From positions 1,106,501 through 1,170,500 of the forward strand of contig JAUIRK010000971.1 of the NCBI GenBank assembly GCA_030549495.1: DNA of 64,000 bases. The letters run 5' to 3'. Source of the DNA: Nectonema munidae. Its lineage: Eukaryota; Nematomorpha; Nectonematoida; Nectonematidae. The position numbers were made by a program, and so were the translations under genes. Under the pieces are notes generated by a model. The model worked only from the letters and a program-made list of their open reading frames with translations, searched no databases and was not told where the DNA came from. Position 1 is the stretch's first letter. Every line of letters starts with the position of its first letter. Shown here piece after piece: positions 1 through 12,469 of the stretch.

Positions 1-590
1 TTAATCTTTCATTTGAACATATTTCACCAAATTATAAAATCTTTTACGCAATTTTGTATTTGAAAAAAATACTTTTTTGTTATCTTTTAAAAATAGTCAT
101 ATTTTTCATTATTATTTTCTAAATTTAAGGAGACTTTATTAGTAATTTTTTAGTAAAAAAAGCCAATTTAACGATAAAGATACAGAATAACTCCTTTGTT
201 CAAAATAACGATAAATCTAACGAAGTTATTCTTAGTAGTAAAGATTCAAATCTAATTATTAATATCAAGCCTTTGATAGGTTATCATTTAAAGAAAAATT
301 ATACATGTTATTGTCAATAATTATATGGATTATTGTTATTATTGATGAAAAAAATTTAGCAAAACATCTGGGCACAGAGAGATATTCCAAAAAGCTAATG
401 CCCGACCTCTTTTTAAATACTTGAAAACAAATATTTTACTATACGTTGAAAATGAGCATATGATGACAACCAAGTTCGTTTTTTAAACATTTAAGCGGGT
501 CGACGGTTTTGGAGTTGTTTCTCTGGAAATTTAATGAAGTATTTAAAAAGTATAGATTTTGTATAACATAAAAAAAGTTGTATATTATAC

Positions 591-1798
591 TACTGATGGG
601 ACGATTAATCGGAATCGTATCGGGTTAATCGGAATATCGGGAGTTTTTTAAGGTATCGGAAATCGGCACCGGAGATGAATTATTTAAACCCGATTCCGAT
701 ACCAAAACGATTCTTAAATATACAGAATGTTGGATAAATAGTTATAACATAAGATTGCATTCTGTAGGGATTTACGTACCGTATTTAATGGGAGTGTGGG
801 TTGTTAGAATGCTGAACTTGTTACACCAATGTCTTGGGTTTTATTTCCGTCTTCTCAAGGCAAATTACCCATAGATTGATACAAGCAGCTTTAATATGCT
901 ATTTTGATGAAAATACTCTCTGGTACTAATACTAGTGCTTCTATCTCCCTGACATTTTTTCACGTTTTCTCTCATATTTTTTAATTTTACCAAATTTAAG
1001 TTAATTCTAACTCTATGTAATCAATATTATGAATTACTTTTTGAAATAAATTATCATATTTTTAAATTGTGCTATTACAACAGTAAGAATAAAAGTTATC
1101 TGCGAAAATATAGGTATCAATATTGAAACAATTAAAAGTACTACAGATTTTTCAAAATTATTGAAATGTGCTGATCAATTTTTGTTTTTCAAAAACCTGC
1201 TAAACTGTCTGGTATGTTATGAAAATTCTACTTTTATTAAATATCTTTTAAGTGTACTACGTGAATTTAATGACTATTCCACAAATGCTCTAATTCAATT
1301 ATGATTAATGAATTGAATTAACGCTTTTTTTATCATTAAAATGCATTGTTTTTATCATTTTGAACTCAACATTACATCTTTTATTAATTAAAATAGAACC
1401 ATTGATAGATTTTTCAGGTAATGAACATAACCTCTATTTTTTATCGCGTAATGAACAACACTACAAAAGTTTTCCAACGACTTTTCTTAAAGTCATAACA
1501 ATGCCAAAATTTGGTAGAAATAGTCGTTAGAGATAACTTTTTAGTACTTATTGATCATATGCGCCAGAAGGCCATTCTAAAAGAAACCCTAAAATATTTA
1601 TATGCGTTTATTTCAATGCACTGATATTCAACATATTGTAAATCTTTATTTGCAAGAAGGGATTTGTAACCGTTTGAACTTCTATTTTAAGTAAGCTTTT
1701 GAATATCTAGGCACAATTATTATCGAAGAATCGGAATTTTATCGGGATAATTGGGTAGAATCGGAATCGTTAAAAATCTTGGTATCCTCCCATCACTA
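591..1798. mobile_element. hAT-type non-autonomous element, 1.2 kb
   Basis: Imperfect terminal inverted repeats begin TACTGATGGGACGATTAATC on the left and, read inward from the right, TAGTGATGGGAGGATACC. The direct repeat tattatac lies at 583-590 and 1799-1806, an exact 8-bp target duplication, which is the hAT size. Subterminal regions are rich in short GATTCCGAT motifs. No transposase frame was seen. A decayed SINE lies inside (785-935). Confidence 0.82.
785..935 (+). repeat. Decayed tRNA-derived SINE copy
   Basis: Weak similarity to the SINE at 3820: a box-B-like stretch (gtcttgggttttatttcc), then gatacaagcagc and ttttgatgaaaatactctctggtac in the same order and spacing. Much more diverged than the other copies. 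Confidence 0.5.
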
Positions 1799-2549
1799 TA
1801 TTATACATAAAAAATGTTCCGATGTCATTTTGACCACATGGTAAAGAAAATTTCTTAAAAACGATAATTCTGATATTAATAGTTTTCTCAAAGAGTTAAA
1901 TCAGAGTGAGAAGCCTAGCTAGAGCCGAAAAATTTAGTAAAGGCTATGTAGCCGTGAATTTAAGATGACTTTTTTCTTAATTTTTTGGCATATAAATAAA
2001 AACTCCCAAATCCTTAATAGGTTATCGTAATTTTTAGATTTTGTAAATTAATTACAAGGATATAGGGGAGGGGAGGGGGGAGGAAACGTAAAAATTTTTT
2101 TACATCTTAAAATAAAATTTGCTGTTTGATTTTGATATAAAAAAATGGGAGACATTTATGTAAAAATTATTTATTTTTTTTAATAAGCTTAATCGAATTT
2201 CTAATAATATCTTTTGTAGCATAATATATTTTTAAATATCTAATAATCTCTTTTAGCAGTATTATTATTCAAAGTGTTAAAATAGTCAAGTTAGTTCCTC
2301 AAATCTGAGTAAAAATTACGAGCTTACCTCATCAAGTTTGACTAAAAAAAGAACCATCTTAAAATATCGTCAAAAAATTAAGAGCTTATATTTTTGGAAA
2401 ATTGTATTGAGAGAAGTGGACGTTAGTATTTTTTTTAGCAATTTTGTTATCAATGACTATAATGTTGTCATTTTGAAACTTTTTCATCTTGCAGCGCAAA
2501 ATAAGGGAATATAAATTTTATATATAAAATAATAAAGAAATAAACTTAC

Positions 2550-2666
2550 ATGCGACAAAGCTTTTAAGGAATTCGTGTTCATTCTGCAAAAACAAATTGA
2601 AAAATGTGCTTTTATAAGAATCAAACCAGGGAGTATACGGATCATACTCAATCTCATAATTTTCAT
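2550..2666 (-). CDS. TRAPPC8: TRAPPC8 exon (TPWF motif)
   Basis: Read on the minus strand: acceptor caattttaag, donor GTCGCAT|gtaagt (consensus). There are 117 nt with the same phases as its neighbour. It encodes EYDPYTPWFDSYKSTFFN and NEHEFLKSFVA; TPWF(E/D)SY and the HEFL motif are diagnostic for TRAPPC8. A longer open frame here in another phase is a shadow. Confidence 0.9.
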
Positions 2667-4488
2667 CTTAAAATTGAAAGGATAGATTTTAATAAATGTT
2701 TTTTCGTGTAAAAATTTATCAATTATTTAAACCTTTGATGACCAGTGTGACTCCAATGTCACAAGAAAAGAAAATCGCCTGCTTTAAATACATGAAATTC
2801 CATTGAAAAAGAAAGCAGACGATTAGTCTTTAAAATTCTGGTCCTCAAAGGGCTAAATCAGAACAGAGAAAAGTAAAATTCAAAGATAAAATACTAAGAA
2901 AAGTTATTCGTTAACATTTTTTCGGTCAAGATGTAGTAACTCTAGAAAAATATTGCCACTTTCTTCCACCCTCAAATAGAGCTCAGGATCAAAATAAAAC
3001 AAAACAAGAAAAAAGCTATGACAAAATTGAGTAATGTAATGGCAAATTATCCTTTGAAAAAATGTATATACTTACACATTCACAATATCAGACACAAAGG
3101 TACTTTTTCATTATTACACTTTCTACCCATAAAATTATTCCCAAGATGAATTTGAACATAATCAAGAAAAAAAATAAACTTAATGTTATGTTCTAAAAAT
3201 TTTCAAAACATATTTGATTGAACATCTAACTAAAAGTGAAGTAAACTTTTTAACTATAGAGTTTATTTAAAAATATCTACTTATTTTTAATAATTGAATA
3301 TTATTAAGGGTACAAAATAGTGTTTCTGGAAATCAACGATTTTTTTATTGCTTCAAAAAGTTGAGCAAGATTATAAAGTATCTAAATAAGATAAAATCAA
3401 TCTCAAAGACCTTAAAATTGATCTTTATACTTCATAGGCATTTTTGATGATGAAAACTTAATTTGATTGGATAATTTTTTGAAATTTTGATCGAAACAAT
3501 ATTAAGAAAAATACTATGAAAGTTTCTTAATGATACACTGATTTCTTATAGATGATGTAAGTATAGAGAGAGAAAGTCCTAAAAAATGCAAAAAACCATT
3601 CTTAGATTATTGTAGATTTAGCGATAAAAAACAAATATGTATATCTATTCAAAAATAATCTTGCTTTTTAAACAATTAAATTAAAAATTGATAAATCATG
3701 TGAAGTAAATATATTTCTAGCAGCAAAAATTCTCAAAAATTAGTGGGGGATAACAGGACCTGGGCAAGGAAGCACTAGAACAAAATGAATAAAAAATAAC
3801 AAAGCAAAAGCACATTATTGCGTGAGTAAGGTTGGTTAGATGCTGGATTCGATAACTCAAGGTCTTGGGTTCGATTCCGCATGAAGCCTGCTTTCTCATA
3901 GTTCGATACAAGCGGCGCAATTCTGCCTTCTCGATGAAAACACCCCACGGTACCTTTTTACATTTACCTTTCTTTAAAAGGATTGAAGTTTTATTCACTT
4001 TTCTCTAAAATTTCATTGTGAAAGGGATTTATTAACCGTTCTAGGTCAAGACTTTTAAGACCAACAAGCGTCTGTTTTTTCTTCATAGAATTTGAAGCAG
4101 CCGATTTTCATTTTGGCGCGATAATTGTATCATAATGGTTGAAAAAGTGCGAATAAATAAATATCTTTTTCATTTTGGACGCACTTTTTAACTAAAATGC
4201 TATATTATCAAGTGGCGCTAGTTGAGGACAATTCTATTAAAGAAGAGAGCCAAAACGGCTTAAATCAGTGAATTGTAAAGAGGGGATATCTTAAAATAGT
4301 CAATAAACGAAAAATACCTAATAATTTTGCCGTCTCTTCAGATTTATGGGAAAGGATGGCCTCACTAACAGCTTCATTCAGCACTTTCTTAGATACCAAT
4401 TGAGATGAAATTTGTGTTTTGATGTTGACAAATTTTATTGAAAAGTTTCGTATATTCTTGATTAAATTGGATGGATCTTTGATTTGCG
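2550..4488 (-). CDS. TRAPPC8: TRAPPC8 gene, two exons recognised (TRAPP III subunit, Trs85 homologue)
   Basis: TRAPPC8 is a subunit of the TRAPP III tethering complex that acts in ER-to-Golgi traffic and autophagy. Two exons on the minus strand encode the near-N-terminal part. The first reads QIKDPSNLIKNIRNF...KKVLNEAVSEA, matching HMRDPNNQLHVIKNLKIAV...KLLNDVVSG of the human protein. The second reads ENYEIEYDPYTPWFDSYKS...NEHEFLKSF, matching DYDLNISATTPWFESYRE...DHEFLNHY. Junction phases fit (one base plus two). The intron between them (2667-4317) holds a TTAA MITE and a SINE. The initiator exon (about 60 residues upstream in humans) and all later exons were not found. The region below 2550 is interrupted by a 1.2-kb hAT element, so the gene probably has long introns and continues off the left edge. 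Confidence 0.88.
2727..2856. mobile_element. piggyBac-like MITE (CCTTTGA...TCAAAGG ends)
   Basis: A TTAA on the left is followed by ACCTTTGATGACCAG. The right end reads CTGGTCCTCAAAGGG followed by CTAA, a one-base decay of TTAA. The interior carries two Cys/His-free, AT-rich stretches with gcctgc and gcagac motifs shared with the other TTAA MITEs. It lies in the TRAPPC8 intron. Confidence 0.65.
3820..3985 (+). repeat. tRNA-derived SINE
   Basis: A-box-like GTAAGGTTGGTTAGATG and B box GGGTTCGATTCC are followed by a conserved body (GTTCGATACAAGCGGCGCAA, then TTCTCGATGAAAACACC) and a tail with repeated TTTACC. The same order recurs at 41970-41846 (minus), 57085 and 60020. Confidence 0.85.
4318..4488 (-). 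CDS. TRAPPC8: TRAPPC8 exon (N-terminal part)
   Basis: Read on the minus strand: acceptor ttttttag at 4490-4489 and donor TTATTAG|gtattt. There are 171 nt: two entry bases, 56 codons and one exit base. Residues KDPSN, IKNIRNF and KKVLNEAV align with RDPNN, IKNLKIAV and RKLLNDVV of human TRAPPC8 at the same spacing. Confidence 0.86.
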
Positions 4489-6960
4489 CTAAAAAAATAA
4501 CAAAACAAAAAAATAATAAATTAATTTTTAAAATGCTTATTTTGATTTCAATAAATTTTTTAATTTAAGAAACGAGCTTTTATTTATTCAAGTATGAATA
4601 AAATTAAAAATAAGCAATTGTTTGTTTGTATTCAATCGAACATGCTAATGGACAATTCTTCGAGTTTGGGAAAGAGAATAGATCATGAGATATGATGGTT
4701 AGCCGTAAATAACCAATAAAATAGGGTTAAATGAGCTATTGCGTATTAATTCATTAACATATTTTGCAGAGTAGCGGAGAAGTGAATAAATTTTTTAGCT
4801 CGAGATAAATCTTAAAGTTCTGAAATTGAAAAGCTTGGACTGTTGCTAAGGGTTGATAATTTTAAAAGTTTTTTTGTGTAAAAACTAAAAACCCTTTTAA
4901 CTCGCATTATGAGCTATTCCAAAAAAATTGAAATAAAATATAAGAAAATCTAAAAAATCTTTTCTTTTTTTTTATCTAAAAAAGAACTAATCAGATTTTA
5001 TATGGCCAAACAAAACGAAAACTAAAAAAAACTACAAAACTTTTGAAAAATAATGAATATTTGAATAAAAAATATTTTTTTTAAATTATGCAATATAATG
5101 TAATTCTAGATCTAATAAAAAAAATTAAACCGAGGAGTGGATATAGACATTTTTGGCATGGGAGTGTTAACTCAGATATATAGCATAGCAATGATCTTAA
5201 TGCCACTAACTTTAAATTAAACATATGATTGACAGTTTTTATCATGTATCACGAAAGCTATATAAAAATGAATTAATTTGAAATTGGCCTTTCAAAACAA
5301 GTGTTTGAAAATAAATACCTAAAATATTCGGACTACACTTTCCGATTCCTTAAATGGACACTGGTTCAAGGAAGTTTATTAAAACGTGATTTGAAATATA
5401 AAAGATGCAAGTCAAGACCTATATTTTATTTGGAGGAAAATTTTTTGATTTCAATAAATTTTGTTAAAAAACGGTGCTGGTTTTGGAATTATGTTTCGAA
5501 AAAATTTTCATTAATTCAAGAATAATTTAAGAAACAACGAATACTTTAACACATTCAATTTTTACAAAATAGAGGCAAATATAAATATTATTTACAAGTT
5601 TAAAGAACGGTAAAATAATAGAGTTCAAAAATATTTTAGATGAAAATTATTCATTCTAAATTCGAGTAAAGCTATATCACTAGTGATTTTATGATTTCTA
5701 ACATATTCAATTAAAAAAAAGAAAAATTATTCGTTCTTTTATCAAGTAGATTATGTATTCTATAATAAGAAATAAATATTTCTGATTATAAAATTATATA
5801 TCCCCAATAAAATTTATATATCAAAACTGAAAATTGTGCAGTGGTTCTCAAACTTTTTAACTCCATTCAGCACTTTAGCTCTCAACATTTTCTTAAACTC
5901 CATTTATTTTTTTGAAATATAGAGTCTTGTCCAAACAGATATTCTTTATAAGTTGATCATATGAAATTGAAACAATCTTTAAAAAGTATTATTCAGAGTT
6001 CTTTTATATAATATACTAACCTAACTAAAAAAGAAGTATTCTAAAGTTGATTCAAGAAGATAGAATTCAATATCCATTAAAATCACGATAAAATTTGTAG
6101 AATAAAGGTACATGTTTCAAAAATAGTTAAAGACGGTTATTGCATCTCTATACTTCTCATCCGATTCGGTTCCAAGGAAATGGATAAAAGTGGGAAACGG
6201 TATTTAATAAAATTTAGGAGTAGGATTTCATCCAGAATTAAAAACAGGTGCGAAGCGGGAGTCTGAGATTTTAAAGGGTCACGAGACAGAAATATATATG
6301 GTTTTGTGTCTCCTGTAAGTCAATTTTTTCTACCAAATAAAAATTGTAGATGAACTAAAATATGAAACCATTAGATTTTATTTAAATAATAAAATTACAT
6401 GAAAAATATAGCCAAATATTTTTTAGCATCTGCAAAATAGGAATTTATTATTAATATAAACTTAAGCTTTTATGATTTAATGAGGTTTAAATTATTTCAG
6501 TATTTAAACTTTTTTATACATACTATTAAGGTAAACATGTAAAAAAAAATATACATTTTAAATATATATTATAATATTTTAAAAAAGATAGTTAAATTAC
6601 TAAAAAATATAAATTTATAATTGACTTAATTTACAAATATAATGTTAGGGTGTAAATATAATATAGGATTATAAAATAAAAATTAATATACCAGTAAATG
6701 GTAAATTAGAAAAAGTATTTAAAATTTCTTCAAATGAAACTTCATTTTTTTGTGCTAAAACTTCACTATCATGGCTTAATAAGACTCCAGCATATGGTGA
6801 AAACTTAAGAGAAGAGTTAGACATTTTAGAAATCGGAAAAGTTAAGCAGAAAATTAAAATTGTAAAAAATGTATTTGAAAAGTAGAGAATTTTTACTTAT
6901 AATTTCTTTTATTTCTAATGAATTTATCAATTACATATAGAAGTAAACATAAAAGACATT
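4489..6960. other. Gene-poor AT-rich region
   Basis: No exon of either host gene was recognised. A 74-codon open frame at 5301-5525 lacks homology, splice context and coding bias. An isolated hAT-type terminus, CAGTGGTTCTCAAACTTTTT, starts at 5838 with no partner found. The rest is low-complexity AT DNA. Confidence 0.5.
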
Positions 6961-7600
6961 TTACTTTTTTTTTTATTTCAACGTAGAAGAGGTCATTTTT
7001 AGATGGACAGTAGGAGCCATCTTATGAGGGGATGAGGGAGGTAATAGTTGTGTTTTGACCAGATAAGTGAATGGCATTTTAGTTAAAGATTTGAGATAAG
7101 AGTGTGTTTGTCGAAGATGCAAGTGAGAATTTCCATGAATTCTTGACAAGTAGAATGATTTCAGAGTTAAAGGCACTGAAATTTGAAATGATAAATGTGT
7201 TTAAGTTGTGTTTAAAAGGGCTTATTTAGGTGATAATTAACATAAGTGTTATCGTGAATGTATGAGTAGGAAGGTCATCAGATCATGTCGATTGGGAAGT
7301 TATTGTTTAAAATTTGAAGTTTTCAAACAACAAAGACGTAATAAAGTGTATTTTGTGTTTATACCAAGAGGATAGTAGCAATATGAGATGTTGGCTTGTG
7401 AATCCATAATGTCCAGAAGAGGATTGGTTAGAATGAGTCAAATAATCTCCAAACTGCAGCCTCATTAAGGTGTGGAGGGAGAAAGTGTATAAAAGGCTTG
7501 GAGAGATTTCTTGTGAAAATCAGAGGTTAAGAAGAATTTGATTGTTTTTGAAATATTTTTTAGAGTGCATGTTCAGAATGAATTCTTGGCGCCATGCTCT
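6960..7600. other. C-depleted plus strand segment
   Basis: The plus strand here is strikingly poor in C and rich in G and T (gatgagggaggtaatagttgtg style) over about 640 nt, unlike the flanks. No protein match was found in the open minus-strand frame at 6973-7176. It resembles the segment at 19012-21300 in composition, which suggests a shared but unidentified repeat. Confidence 0.5.
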
Positions 7601-7628
7601 CTAAAATGCATTATTGATGTCTAGGAAG

Positions 7629-8440
7629 CAGTGATAAGGAAGCGGAAGCGGTGAAAGTTTCTCAAAAATTTGGAAGCGGAAACAGAAGCGGAAGCGAAAA
7701 GTGGTTGGAAATTGTTTATTCTTATGAAAAATTTTAAACAGCTAAAAATAAATTTTCAAAACAAAATTTAATGTTATATATTATTCATTTAACAAAATTA
7801 ATTATTTTTAATTTTTTATTTTATATTTTTTTTGTTTTCATTTTCCTCTTATAATTAAAATGGCTCGTTTGAGCACAGTTTATATTTATTTTAAAGAAGA
7901 AAAAATATCATTGTTTGTTTGGTTGAAATAAATGATGGAATAATTTGTAATAATGAAATAAGACATTTAAAAACTGGTAGCAAATTTGAAACGACATCTC
8001 CAAAGATACCATAAAAATATGTACGCTTTAGTAGAAACAAAAGATAAAGAATTTTTATCGAAAAAACCGAAAATTCATAATTGTCAAAATCTCATTTATC
8101 TGCAAGCAAAACTATTTCAAAAAAAATTTTTGATACTGGAATATTGAAGATGATTGTTTATAATGGTGTTTCTCTAAGTTTTTTCAAGAAGAAGGTTTTC
8201 AAATGATTATGAATTGGCAAAAAAGTTACAAGTTTCCATTGGTCGTGAAGCAATTCGAGCTTTATTATTAAAAAAATTTGATGAAGAAAAACTTTTATTG
8301 AAAAATTTGTTTTATAAAAAAATGCTTTTTTTAGTTTCATAGTGTAACTAGAGTGAGACTACACTTTCTTGGAATTACAGTTCAATTTTGGTGTGAAAAA
8401 AATGGGTGTACTGAAAAAGTTTTAGCTTTGGTTGATACCA
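7629..8440 (+). pseudogene. hAT transposase relic, BED zinc finger and N-terminal part
   Basis: It begins near CAGTGATAAGGAAGCGG, a plausible hAT end. From about 7915 frames read ICNNEIRHLKTGSKFETTSP (BED-type zinc finger), then KMIVYNGVSLSFF, and from about 8353 LHFLGITVQFWCEKNG...VLALVDT, matching the strand after the N-terminal domain in hAT transposases (LGITAHF...VLALR). Several stops and frame changes are present. It is cut off at 8439 by another hAT-type insertion. Confidence 0.68.
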
Positions 8441-8580
8441 GAGGCGTAGCTAAGCTGGGGCCTGAGGGGTCGTGCCCCCTCATGTACCTTGGTGCCCCCT
8501 CCATGTACCTTGAAATAAAAATTAACAAAAGATTGAAAAAAATTGCTCAATTGATTGCGTTTCCTGACCTTTAATTAACC
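8439..8580. mobile_element. hAT-type MITE left end, partner end not found
   Basis: It starts CAGAGGCGTAGCTAAG, then carries GTGCCCCCTC and two CATGTACCTTG blocks. The same blocks occur inverted in the complete element at 26090-26295, so this is the same family. It interrupts the hAT transposase relic. The right border is uncertain. Confidence 0.5.
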
Positions 8581-8649
8581 TTTTAATTGTTATTAACTCA
8601 TTTTATTTTTTTACATTCCTTTTTCATTTTGTTTGCTTTAATTTTATTT

Positions 8650-8865
8650 GTATCGTAGATTGTCCAACTGTTAAACGTGCTAAGCCGAATGATGCTATGT
8701 ATAATAGTGATTTGGTTACAGCCTTAAAAAATATAGAGGGTCATTATTTAAACAAAATAGGGGAAGTTAGTGATATGGCGAGTATTGTTAAGGATATCTT
8801 ATCAGATGTGAAAGATGTTTTCATAGACAAAATGTCTATTATTATTATTATCATCGAATTATAAA
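8650..8865 (+). other. Coding-like segment with a paralogue at 12470-12690
   Basis: After a pyrimidine-rich tract and tcgtag, an open frame reads PTVKRAKPNDAMYNSDLVTA, then LKNIEGHYLNKI and ILSDVKDVFIDKM. A similar series occurs in the same order at 12470-12690 (SLKRTKTD, LITSLRSLELEYLNDI, IFSDVNKDVVIDKF). I do not recognise the family. The two copies flanked one another about 370 bp apart before the piggyBac-like element inserted between them. Confidence 0.5.
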
Positions 8866-9289
8866 GGACTGGAAAAGCAGATAAATGTGTCAAAATTATT
8901 CCAATTTAGTTAGTCTTAACCCTATTAGTGCTGGGGGGGGGGGGGGGGGTAAAAAATTAATTGTAGAAAATTGGCTGAATCATATCCCTTCAAATTTTGT
9001 GACTTTTCCTAAAATCGCTAGCTGCATCTTTTGAAACCATTTTCATGGTAGTTGAATGACCCCTTCATGTTCAAAACTGTCAATCAAAAATTAAAATTTT
9101 TCAGCAAAATTTTGACATTATCTGTACTTAACCTTATAACTTAGGATATATATTATATAATACCCTGAAAATTTATAATTATATACAGTTTGGAACGCAT
9201 AACACTTTATATATTTAATTTTTTCAATAATCATGGCTACTTTTTAGAAAATGTCAATCAAAATTTTGATTGATCAAAAATATATCTAA

Positions 9290-10465
9290 TAAAATATACC
9301 TTCAAATTTTACATAAAATATATGTTTTTATACTAAATCGGTCATGCTGTTTTCATTTCTGGACTCATTTTTTACATTTAGGATGTGAAAATACCTATAA
9401 GTATTAATCAAATTTGCGGTTTACTTATGAAAATTGTCTCCAAAAACATTCCTTCAAATTTTACAATGAAATATATGTTTTATACCAAATCAACCATGCT
9501 GTTTTTATTTCTAAACTCATTTTTCACATTTAGAAGTTTTAAAATATCAGTCAAAATTTGCGGTTTACTTTTAAAAGCTATCTCCAAAAATATTCTCTCA
9601 ATTTTACATGAAATATTTGTTTTTATACCAAATCGATCATGCTGTTTTCATTTTTGAACTCATTTTTTACATTTAGGATTTGAAAATACCTATAAGTATT
9701 AATCAAATTTGCGGTTTACTTTTGAAAATTGTCTCCAAAAATATTCTCTTGAAACATATGTTTTTATACCAAATCAATCATGCTGTTTTCATTTCTGAAC
9801 TCATTTTTTACATTTAGGATGTGAAAATACCTAGAAGTGGTAATCAAATTTGCGGTTTACTTTTAAAAATTGTCTCCAAAAAAATTTCATTCAAATTTTA
9901 CAATTAAATATATGTTTTTATACCAAATCAACCATGCTAGTTTCATTAATGGACTCAATTTTTGCAGTTTGAATTTGAAAATACATATAAGTATCAATTA
10001 AATTTGCGTTTAGTTCTAAAATTTGTTTTTATAGCAAATAGATCATGATGATTTCATTTCTGAACACAGGTTTTCGCATTTAGAGGTTTTACTGCTAGTG
10101 TCAATCAAATTTGTGGTTTATGTCTGAAAACTATATCCCAAAATATTCTCTCTAATTTTACATGAAATATATGTTTTTATACCAATTCGACCATGATAAT
10201 TTTTATTTCTGAAATCATTTTTTGCATTTAGAGGTTTTAAATGTCCTAAAGTGTCAATCAAATTTTCGATTTACATCTAAAGTCTGCAGAAATATTTTTG
10301 AAATTTAAATAAAATATCTGTTTATATGCCAAATGGAAGACGCTGGTTTCATTTTTGGACTCAGGTTTGGCATTTATGGTTTTAAAATATCTGAAAGCTT
10401 GAATCAGATTTACGGTTTAATTCTAGATACTGTCTTCAAAAATATTTCAAAAAAAAAAAATATCT
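9290..10465. repeat. Satellite array B (about 150-bp unit), left copy
   Basis: About eight units of roughly 150 bp with markers ATCAAATTTGCGGTTTAC and ACCAAATCAACCATGCTG, progressively more diverged to the right. A 90-codon open frame at 9385-9657 is just the translation of two units, and the same peptide appears from the inverted copy at 17948-18220. It is not a gene. Confidence 0.85.
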
Positions 10466-11239
10466 TTTTATAAAAGATTTTTTTTTTTTTTCTTTTTGTT
10501 TTTTGTATAATATTAGTAAAAAATTAGGAGGGGAATTGATAATTATGTAAAAAAAAATTTAAAAAAAGTTTTGACTGTGAAAAAGAAGTTCCTCTTTTAC
10601 AAATAAAAAATATTTAAATGTATAGCTTATCATCTTGGATTACAGTTAACATTTAGCTAAGATGGGTATGGAAATCTGAAAATTTTGAATAGGTCAGATT
10701 TAACAAAAATGGCACAGATGCCAATATGTGATAATTTAGTCACTATCAGGATATTTTTAATTTAAATTGAATTTGTTCATCTTTTTCCTTTTGTGTCAAA
10801 GAGATAATTTTTTAGATGAAGAACGTTGACAACGTTTTGTAGTTGAACAATCAACATCACGAATAATTTATCAGAAAAAACCTTTGAAATGAGATTGGTT
10901 GACAAATATTCAGGCCTGAGAGGAAAAAAGTAATTTTATCCTTATAAAAAAATTTTCGAACACACATTGAAGAATATAAATTTCTAATGAAAAAAGAGCT
11001 AACAAGAAAGGATCATCATTGAATGAATACCAAAATTACATACTGTAAATTATAATATGACATAGAGACTACGAGACGATAACAAATTTGTAGAGATGGA
11101 GGTCCTATCGAGTTACATAAGTTACTGTAGAATGAAATATTTTGAGTGAATTAAACACCTAAAGTTGGTTTATTAAATAAATTAAGAAAATAATTACCAG
11201 AGAAATACTGCAAGTAGAAGTTATTTTTATGTTTATATA

Positions 11240-12075
11240 TTTGACATTGATTTTCAGGTTTAATCGATTTTTTGACAGGTTTATTGATTTCATAAAAAAT
11301 GAACATTACCATTAAATTCTGCATACTTGAAATGTATAAAAAAACTTTAAAAGAATTAAAATTTTAATTTTGACATGGGCTGTCATATTTAAATAATTTT
11401 GTCAGGTTTGACTAATATTTATAAAAAAAAAGCAATATAACCAGTAAACACAGCCTACTTGAAAATGGGTATATGTGTCTAAAATGCCATACACGGTAAA
11501 CTTCATAACCTCCCTATATTTTCTATTAAACGTAATTCTCTAATTTAAAAATCGCGCCTGATCCTTTCTTTTTGTGATAAATCAATTTTTTGACAGTTTT
11601 GATTGATTTTTATAAAAAAAATGAATATCACCACTGAATTCCGCATGCTTAAAAATGGGTATACATGTGTAAAAAACTTTATATACTTATTTAGATAAAA
11701 AGTTCCTTTTTGAGATGAGCTGTCACATTTAGATCAATTTTTTGACAGCTTTGATTGATTTTCATAAAAAAATGAATATCACTAATGAATTCAGCATATT
11801 TGAAAATGGGTATACATGTGTAAAAAACTTTATATAATTATTTAGATAAAAAGTTCCTTTTTGAGACGAGCTTTCACATATAAATCAATTTTTTGACAGG
11901 TTTGATTGATTTTTATAAAAAATGGACATCACCACTGAATTCAGCATAGTTGTAATATATGGGTATACATGCAAAAATCTTTATAAATACTTATTTAAAT
12001 AAAAGGTCCTTTGAGATGAGCTGTAAATCAATTTTTTGACTGGTTTGATCGATTTTTTAAAAAATGAACGCCCCC
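11240..12075. repeat. Satellite array D (about 150-bp unit), left copy
   Basis: About five units with markers TTTTTGAGATGAGCTGTCAC, GACAGGTTTGATTGATTTT and AATGGGTATACATGTG. It is the inverse complement of the larger array at 14335-16445. Confidence 0.85.
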
Positions 12076-12469
12076 CCTGAACAGCATATTTGAGCGGACA
12101 AATTTTGCCCAGCACTAATAGGGTTAAGACAAGTTTATTCCGTTTATATACAAACTATACCTTAGCATTTTATAAGCTATGCTTTTAGAAATGAACAAAA
12201 TTAAAGCTTCAGGCAAAAAAAATATTTCATTCTCGTTTATTTCATGATATTAAGTTTTTACATGGAAATCGATAGGTGCAAATCTATCAATCTATCACTC
12301 CAATCAACTCCATTATATTTATGTTCTGTTGTCAAGATTTTTTTTATCACAGCCCACCTTTCCTGCTTCTTATATTCCCCTTTTCCAACGGCTTATAGTG
12401 ATAAGTTTCTTTTTCCTTTTTCGGGATTCTTATTTCTTTCTCTTATTTTTTCTATTTTTTCTTTGTCTT

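Larger units (their letters stand above)
8916..12127. mobile_element. piggyBac-like non-autonomous element, complete copy with internal satellites
   Basis: TTAA at 8916-8919 and 12124-12127 flanks a 3204-bp element. It has a perfect 16-bp inverted end, CCCTATTAGTGCTGGG, followed on the left by a 17-G homopolymer run. TTAA targets and CCC-starting ends are piggyBac hallmarks. The layout is: unique A (8950-9290), tandem array B (9290-10465), unique C (10466-11240), tandem array D (11240-12075) and a short right end. No transposase was seen. Confidence 0.8.

Noticed and set aside
445-522. Minus-strand candidate TRAPPC8 exon (LKNELGCHHMLIFN resembling a later part of the protein)
   Set aside because: Similarity is a handful of residues, the donor GTATAG is poor, and the exon that should come before it was not found.
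2325-2342. 14-nt minus-strand microexon TCAAACTTGATGAG between an AG and gtaagc
   Set aside because: Too short to support and its phase does not continue the TRAPPC8 frame.
3820-3985. Possible functional tRNA gene
   Set aside because: Box A and B are present but no acceptor stem closes, and the same unit recurs with a long non-tRNA body, so it is a SINE.
9385-9657. 90-codon open frame (starting MKIPISINQICGLL)
   Set aside because: It is the translation of two satellite units; the same peptide arises from the inverted array at 17948-18220.
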